Part shown: in pieces, positions 57,559-64,000 of the stretch
Numbering within the stretch: position 1 is the stretch's first letter
How the letters are laid out: every line of letters starts with the position of its first letter
Source of the DNA: Heterobasidion occidentale
Taxonomy: Eukaryota > Basidiomycota > Agaricomycetes > Russulales > Bondarzewiaceae
Direction of reading: 5' to 3'
DNA length: 64,000 nt
NCBI GenBank assembly: GCA_039111635.1
Contig: JBCAQO010000014.1
Location: 1,860,001 to 1,924,000 of the forward strand
Notes under the pieces: generated by a model
What the model saw: the letters and a program-made list of their open reading frames with translations, nothing else
The model's database searches: none
Told to the model about the DNA's origin: nothing
Position numbers and translations under genes: made by a program

Positions 57559-58401
57559 TGTTAGGACCGCGTCCTAACACGTGCTTCGCACGTGAGTGGA
57601 TGGGCTGGTCAAGTGCTTCGGACTTGTTGCAGACTCGGACCGCTTTCCATGACTCCTTACCATTTACATGCTGACGCATGAACGCTGACCTCTGGTTCCT
57701 GATTCTTGATGTGGACAGACATTGGTTCCTGACCCTAGTTCCTGGTTCCTGATCGATCGTTATGTGGCTCGGTATTTCATATGATGTGGACAGACATTGG
57801 TGCCCCAGTACTATAGTTAGATTGATGACGCATCTTCGCTTACGGATCTCGATTGTTGACTTCGGTACCTGAGAAGCGCACAGACCAGATCGCGATCCTG
57901 CCCTAGATACTTATTTGTATAAATAGCCGAGATGAGCTTCTAAGAAGCTCAGCTCGTTCACCTGTAATACACTCGATCTCTGCACTGCACCCGGCGTCTG
58001 GCTACCTTCTTAGCCCACGCTTCGTGATCTCTGTCAGATCTGAGAACCTCTTTGCACGGTCTGACGAAGCACTGGACTCGTCTCCCTTCCCTCCCCTCCC
58101 TCTACTCATCCGCTTCTATACCGGGCTAGCTGCCTACCGCGTTCTCAGTTGGACACCCCCTCGTGTCATCTGTTGGACAGGAGAAGATCATCCGGTTCCT
58201 CCTCATCATCGAGAAGACCTCGAAGATCACCTTCTCAATCTCTTCGAGAACAAAGCCGACAGCGACCCCGAGTTCCTCGAAAGAGCCCAAAGACAATCCA
58301 TCGTCTTCATCCATTGGAGTCTACGACTGTACGAACCAGTGGAGGTTTAGCCTAGGGACCCCTTCGTGCATCGGTGCACGTGATAGGTCTCCGACCTAAC
58401 A
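57559..58401 (+). repeat. Right LTR of element 3a
   Basis: 843 bp, complete, with TATAAATAG at 57918-57926 and AGCTCGTTCA at 57951-57960. Its right border is directly in DUF6589 coding sequence. Confidence 0.9.
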
Positions 58402-60860
58402 CACGTTGTGTACGAGATACATGATCTTGTATGCATACTTTGACCGCCCATTGCCTCAAAAAGCGAGACCCCACACTTTGAGTACATTCAGAACACGCCC
58501 TGAATCACCGGTCTTGATGGCATCCGAGAACCCTTGCAAGTGTAGTCCATCCCTTAGAAACAATACTGCATTCTCGAACACCATGTTGCCCTTGAGGTCC
58601 TTGATCTGCACATTCCTGTCGCAGGCAATGGACTGTGCAGTTATCAGTAAAGCGGTCGACGACGCTCATGGCATGTGACTGGAGTGTTTCCCACTGTAAG
58701 TCCTCGGCATATTCATCTAGTGCATTCGAACCTGTGACGAGTAGGATGCAATGCAGGACTTGAGCATAAAGCAACACAAAGATAAGGTCGCGACAGGTTC
58801 GGAATGGAGGAAGAGAGGTCAGGACAATCAGTTTGCGCTCAAGGATTGTGTTATGGGCAATGAGGGATGCTGGGTTGGTGAGTAAATGATTTGGTTGTCC
58901 AAGGTGAGTGAACATGATACCGTGGCTGGCAGCAATCTTGTAGTGGAAGAGGCCAGGCACAAATAGTGCCCATCAAAGCGCCGCAGTGCCCCCTTCATTC
59001 CCCACACGACAAGCCCCCACTGACCTCAATCGCGCTAGGGACAGCTGATCCCCGGCAACAAACTTGATCTCTGCAGCAAATTCCGGGTCGAAGTCTCCAA
59101 TTTCAGCTCACTGAGAATTGCCTCCATCACCTCTGTGTTGCCAGAAGTGGATGCTTCGTTGATGTTCATTGCAGGTAGCGGGTACACGTCTGTCTTGTGC
59201 AGTTGGATCTTATGTTACGTCACAGGTGTGTTTTCTTGCAGGTGTTTGTGAAAGCGCTGAAGTTTCAGACCGCCATGATGGACTACAATGGCGAGGACGG
59301 TGTGGATGAGGCAGCGACGAAAGAACGCGCGCTCATCGGTGTTTAGCTGGAGATCATCCAGTGTCAGTGGAGAGGCCCAGTCAAAGGCCTCGTCAAGAGC
59401 AGCCATGCTCAGAGATTCTTTGGACACTTGGAAAAGCGGCATCAATGTTGCACAGGTACCGTTCTCTTGAGTGTCTGACAAGGTTGGTGTAAATCTGAAT
59501 TGTTCTGGGATGGATCTGGTAGGAGACTCACCAATATGGCCTATAATCTGCAAAGCGGCTTTGTGTACCCAGTTGATGTTGTTGTACACCACCATGAACG
59601 GCTTTGTTGCTGCCGTCTGCTGCATGGCGCAGCGCATCGACTGTGACAGGAGCTCGAGCGTGCCCGGTCAAGTCACTCGGGGAATATGCTCCCTCGACGC
59701 TGCCTTTGTAAGTACTTCTGCATGTCCGCCGTGTTGTTGCAAGCCTATCGCTAATGACAACTGTGTGGATTCTACCAGGTGATCATTTTTGTGTCCTCAT
59801 CCAGCTAGGGTAGCGTAGCTCACGCTGAGACCGAGGTGATTGAGCACGCTGATTTGCTGTCGCAAAGCCCCTGTAGAATACAGGTAAAGTCCAATGATAT
59901 GCCGCATGTAGCTATTTTTTTGACTACGCTTGCCTAGTAGAACGACAGCGCCCACAGCGGCGAGCTGCTCCAGAGCACCGAGCTATCAGTACAGGTCTTC
60001 TCCATGATGTAAAGTACCATGCTCACAAATTCCTTGTGTGCTCCTCTCTTGTCTGTCATGTTGATCTTCTGACGCTCTGTGACAGATATGGACTGTAATA
60101 CTTGCATGATCACCGGACAATGATCGCGCACAGTGCTGCCCAATGACTTGAAGTTGAAGCCAAGCACAAAATCGGCATTGAATTCACGCTCACTGACACG
60201 CAGAACACTGGCGTTGGTGATCCCTTGAGCTTCAGTGGCAACCTGCGCAAGGACGACTTTGGTGGCCCATTCAAGGACCATGTTTCTTGCAGTAGGTGAG
60301 TTATCTTTGGAAATTCATGACTCAAGGACGCTCCTGACTTGCTCGGGTTTGGAGAAGAACTGGGTCCACCTCCAGCCCTGAGAAAAGTTATCTGTATTGA
60401 AAACAAAGTCAGACAAGTCACCGATGGTGAGTGCGTGGGTGTCCAGCAAATCGAGGCACTTGCGCAGTGCCTCCTCTCTGGTCTGTGCAGTATTGACCCG
60501 CTTTCGTGCCCGTGTGTTTAGACAATTCTTGTGCTCCTTACAAACGGCATCCGCTTTGGTGTGGACCGGCGACAACATGAGCACCCCTGGATCACTACCC
60601 TCCATACCCCACAACTCCCCGTGTACAGGTGTTGTTGGGAATGTTGCCTGTGGTCGGACATGCAAGAATCGATTGGCCAAAGGTGACGAAGATGAGTCGT
60701 CAGGAGGGGAAGACGGAGGGAGCCCATCATCCTCTATGACGAGGGAGCAGACATTTGAGGGTGTGCAGGGAGGAGCAGGCTGAGCAAAAATGAGAAAGAT
60801 GAGAGGAGTTGTTTGAGGCGACTCACGTGAGGTAGGCTGATATCTCCCGCTCTGTAACAT
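58402..60860 (-). pseudogene. DUF6589-type protein, 3' end removed by an LTR
   Basis: Large basidiomycete-specific protein of unknown function. Recognised blocks on the minus strand: ALRKCLDLLDTHALTIGDLS, LEWATKVVLAQVATEAQGIT, RHIIGLYLYSTGALRQQISV, VVYNNINWVHKAALQIIGHI, ENGTCATLMPLFQVSKESLS, LFHYKIAASHGIMFTHLGQP, LTSLPPFRTCRDLIFVLLYA, NMVFENAVLFLRDGLHLQGF and KYAYKIMYLVHN, in family order. Starts at ATG 60860 with an intron soon after. Stops TGA 60317-60315 (ES*ISKD, family Trp) and TGA 58458-58456 (AF*GNGRSK, family Arg), plus frame changes near 59830 and 58960. Coding stops abruptly at 58402 where element 3a begins. Head-to-head with the next helicase, about 60 bp apart. Confidence 0.82.
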
Positions 60861-60921
60861 CCTTATCTTTTTCACTTCTGCTCAGCTATTTTTTTGTCTA
60901 GTCCTCCATCCACCATCTCTG

Positions 60922-63348
60922 ATGCCCACCCCAGCTCCACAGAAACGAGTGCCGAAGCGTCATGGTTGCTTCACGAAGAATTGACAACAGAGACTAAAGC
61001 CGATGCCACCGCAAAAAATGACCACAAAAGAGCTCAACGAGCTAAGTGCCCTCGTGAAGGAACAGTTGGGTGGCCTTGAGCCTCGCAATTTCCAGATTGA
61101 GTTGGTTCAAGCACAAGAGGAGCGACGAGACAGTATCTGCCAGGCTGCGACCGGGATGGGCAAGACTGCAATTGTAGTCGGCCCATACACACTGGAGAAA
61201 AATCAAGGTTGAGTTACTTTTATGATATCACCGTTGATTGGACTGCAAGAGGAAATGGTGAGTCGCTCCTATTCTCTTTTAATCGGTTTCATTTCAATTC
61301 AGACGGCCCATGACACACAGGCCAAAACATTCAACAAGGACCATGATGTATCCACTGTCGCAATTAATAGTGCTCATCGTGGGTGTACGCTTGAGCTCAT
61401 GTGGGTAGGCCTCACTCTCATACTTCAAAAATTCCCCTGAATCCATTGTCATAACCCAGGAAATTGTCTGAGGAAAATACCGAATAGTATTGATATCACC
61501 GGAGATGCTCCTCTCGCGCTGCTTCGTTGACAACATTGCGCCCCAGAATTAGCAACCCATGTGTATTCTGTGAGTGTGGACGAGGCACACTGTATTTCCC
61601 ATTGGGGAGCGATGTTCCGCAAAAAATACAGCAGCATAGGGAGCATACGTGTCTTCCTCCCCCGAGGGACACCCTTCATTGCCCTGTCAGCATCACTCAC
61701 TTGACATGTCACTTGTGACATTGTTGAGAAGCTGTAATTCATTTGCACCTTGTATCTCCATCGAAATCCAGGCAACAATCGAGTCAATATCTTGCTTGTA
61801 GTCTGAGCCATACACAATACTATGAATAACTACTCAGACCTTGACTTCATCATCTCGCCAGACGTTTCAGACCCCACGCACATCAAGAAAACCTGGATCT
61901 ATGCTGACAACATCAGCGTCTGTGCGAAAATTATTGATCACCTCAGGACTCTTCTACCGACTCACCTGCACAGCGCAATCCATCCATATAATGCAGTCCA
62001 CTCAACCAAGTACCGTACACAGGCCATGAAAGACTTCCGGACAGGGAGCATTCGAGTCATGGTGTGCACAGACGTAGCTGGCATGGTGCATACACTGCCT
62101 CTTCCATCATGTCATAGCTAATGAAAATGACCAGGGCTGCAACATCCCCAACATCGACACAGTTGTGCAATGGAAACTTCCGGAAAAGCTCTCCAGCTTC
62201 ATCCAACGTGCTGGGCGCGCTGCGAGAGGCCCAAATACAATTGGACTGGCCGTTCTCCTTGTGGAGCCCAATGCATACTCCATATCCATGACCGATCCAA
62301 CCCCAGACCAAGAACGACACGAGAAGCCAGGGAATTGCACAAGGCATCATAAGAAAAACAAGGCCGCAACAACAAAGAAGGGCATACAAGAATATGCACG
62401 GATGCATGGCCGCCATCGTGGCAGATGCACACCTGCGCATGATGCAATCACACATGCTGCTAGTCCGTGCCTTGAATTTAGTTGTCTGGATCCCACCGAA
62501 GGATTGTACCAGTTTGTGCAAGCGACAACATGTTGCCGCCTCTTGTTGCGTGAAGTGTTCGACAACCCACAACCAAGTGAGCCCATTTCAACCTTGGAAC
62601 CATGTATATGCTGTTGACTCTGTGCAACATTCTTTCAGACCCTACGGTTCCTTGCTGCAATATTTGCAACCCATCCTTATTCAACCGAACACGACCTGGA
62701 ATCAAGAAGCGGCGCAGCGTAGGCGATGCACACAAGAGCACATTTGGAGCGCCCTGTGTCGTCACAAAGAAGGTGCTACAGCAATGGCATGAGGACATTC
62801 TTGCACGCGATGCGAGAGATCATATGAACTTTACCCCAGAATACATCCTTCTAAATGATGCAATCACCAAACTGGCATCCCTTCAGCGACCGCTCTCCTC
62901 TTCCTCCATCGAGAACTACCTCACATCCGTCTGGCTTTTGTGGCCCAAATACGGCGCCGAGCTCTGCCAACTCATCCTTGGATTGAAGGACCAGGCAAAC
63001 CACTCTCTTACTCACCAAGACTCCTCAGATACATGCCAGGCAGAGGAAAACCTGCAATCAGATGTGTTCCTCACTGTTCCCAGACCGCCAACTCCACCAA
63101 CTCCTTTGCCAACTCAGATGACCCTGCCATCCAAGTGCCAGCGACCCACACCTAGTACCATGTTGCTCAGCGCAGTCACAGGCTCCGATTTACTTCAGTC
63201 ACCTCCTACTGAGTACAAACAAGCCAGGTGTGCGCCCGCCATCAACACAGGCAGCACCTACCCCCTGTCAACCTCACGTAGCGCATATGCGGAGCCCGGC
63301 ATTCAATTACCAGACCTCAAGACCAGTGCGCATGTCTTGCATTACTGA
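60922..63348 (+). pseudogene. RecQ-like DNA helicase paired with DUF6589, broken
   Basis: Superfamily-2 helicase. Candidate start ATG 60922, with TGA at 60982-60984. Motifs: Q/0 RNFQIELVQAQEER, motif I AATGMGKT, motif II VDEAHCISHWG (about 61580), motif III LSAS, then the second lobe (KKTWIYADNISVCAKIIDHL; VMVCTDVAGMG; IDTVVQWKLPEK) and motif VI QRAGRAARG. The zinc-binding region is CCRLLLREVFDNPQP joined across an intron to TVPCCNICNPSLFNRTRPG, typical of RecQ. Further stops are TGA 61702-61704, TAA near 61731 and TGA near 61803. The tail is Pro/Ser-rich. Not the same copy as the helicase at 14.6 kb. Confidence 0.8.
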
Positions 63349-63426
63349 GATCACTGTACATATACATTGCCCCATCACGCACCACCCAGCCTATCGCCTG
63401 CGACATTGCCTTATGCACACAGTTGG

Positions 63427-64000
63427 TGTTGCAAACTGCTCGTTCGATAACCCAAGAGTAACAGGTTCTTCCCTAGGTCGCACAATGGACTGAGTGGTGG
63501 ACAAAGTCTTGACTGTATCAGGCAATGATACAGGAAGAAATAATGATTCCACTGTAGGAAGACAGTGGGGAACAAAGGTGTTCATATGGGAAGATACAAA
63601 CTAATGAGGAGAATAGACTGAAGATCCTCAGCCTATTCTATGGGCCTTATATACTGTATAGGGTATAGGGTAAGAGTCCGTATGCTTCTCCGGGTATCCA
63701 TCCCAGGAGAGCTGTGGTCGCCGTCTCTCTCAGCCGGTGCCTACTCTTGTACTTCTCCAGTCGCACCAATCCATCCTGGTGCGACGAGGTGCTTACCCAT
63801 AAGCCCTAAGCCCATGGCATGTGAATGCCTATCTTATCTTCCGCTATACCTATGACCCTTCCCATATATCCTTTACCAATGTCTTGAAGAACCATTGGTC
63901 CAGTCGGCTCCTAAGGACATGCCAAATACCTTGATGTACGCTCCGTGGTGGAGCCGCCTAGCATGTGATGCTTGAACCATTGGATAGACCAGCCCCAATG
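63427..64000 (-). repeat. Element-1-family LTR running off the window
   Basis: Begins TGTTGCAAACTGCTCG at 63427 and follows the 37828-38448 LTR in the same inverted orientation to the window edge. Its far end and any attached element are outside the window. Confidence 0.8.

Larger units (their letters stand above)
37160..58401 (+). mobile_element. Element 3a: Ty3/gypsy retrotransposon split by a sibling copy
   Basis: Left LTR 37160-37796 (first ~205 bp lost at the border with element 2), body 37797-46706 and 57098-57558, right LTR 57559-58401. The LTR pair shares a private stretch (GTGGCTCGGTATTTCATATG) absent from 3b's LTRs, confirming the pairing. It contains a solo LTR (37828-38448) and the complete element 3b (46707-57097). 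Its right end cuts the DUF6589 gene. Confidence 0.9.

Overview
The window reads as a mushroom-forming basidiomycete (Agaricomycete) chromosome segment. Protein genes are cut by many short introns (about 45-80 nt) with GT-AG borders. There is a DUF6589 gene of the type common in Agaricomycetes, paired with RecQ-like helicases, and a 40 kb nest of chromodomain Ty3/gypsy retrotransposons. No rRNA, tRNA or CRISPR was seen.

Layout. 1-3.0 kb: 3' end of a GH20 beta-hexosaminidase, then a decayed TRK potassium-transporter gene. 3.06-11.7 kb: two divergent, related P-loop GTPase genes. The plus-strand copy (9698-11731) has 11 ordinary exons. The minus-strand copy (9699-3059) is the most remarkable object in the window. 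After ordinary exons for the G domain, about 4 kb is built from some 51 micro-exons, 50 of them exactly one codon long, each between an AG acceptor and a GT/GC donor. Read in order they give an open 52-residue helix-like segment that joins in frame to normal exons on both sides. The last 30 or so introns of this run are 80-bp tandem repeats (77-nt intron plus 3-nt exon). 12.5-12.9 kb: a small single-pass membrane protein. 13.7 kb: a fold-back MITE. 14.6-18.07 kb: a RecQ-like helicase with one nonsense codon, converging on a gene fragment cut off by an LTR.

18.07-58.40 kb is a retrotransposon nest: element 1 (plus strand, decayed, no 3' LTR found), a 2.6 kb block of iterated short motifs, element 2 (minus strand, 28245-37159), and element 3a (plus strand, 37160-58401). 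Element 3a contains a solo LTR of the element-1 family (TSD CTATT) and a full sibling copy, 3b (46707-57097), inserted in its third ORF (TSD GCCTC). Three LTR families carry a Tf1-style self-priming site: the 10 bases after the LTR complement the predicted 5' end of the transcript. Elements 2 and 3 also share an ATG-less reading frame inside the LTR and related pre-Gag modules, and have an extra ORF after pol.

58.40-63.35 kb: a head-to-head pair of DUF6589 gene (3' end cut off by the 3a LTR) and RecQ-like helicase, both broken by nonsense codons. Another element-1-family LTR runs off the right edge. Exon and intron borders are read by eye; no transcript data or database search was available.
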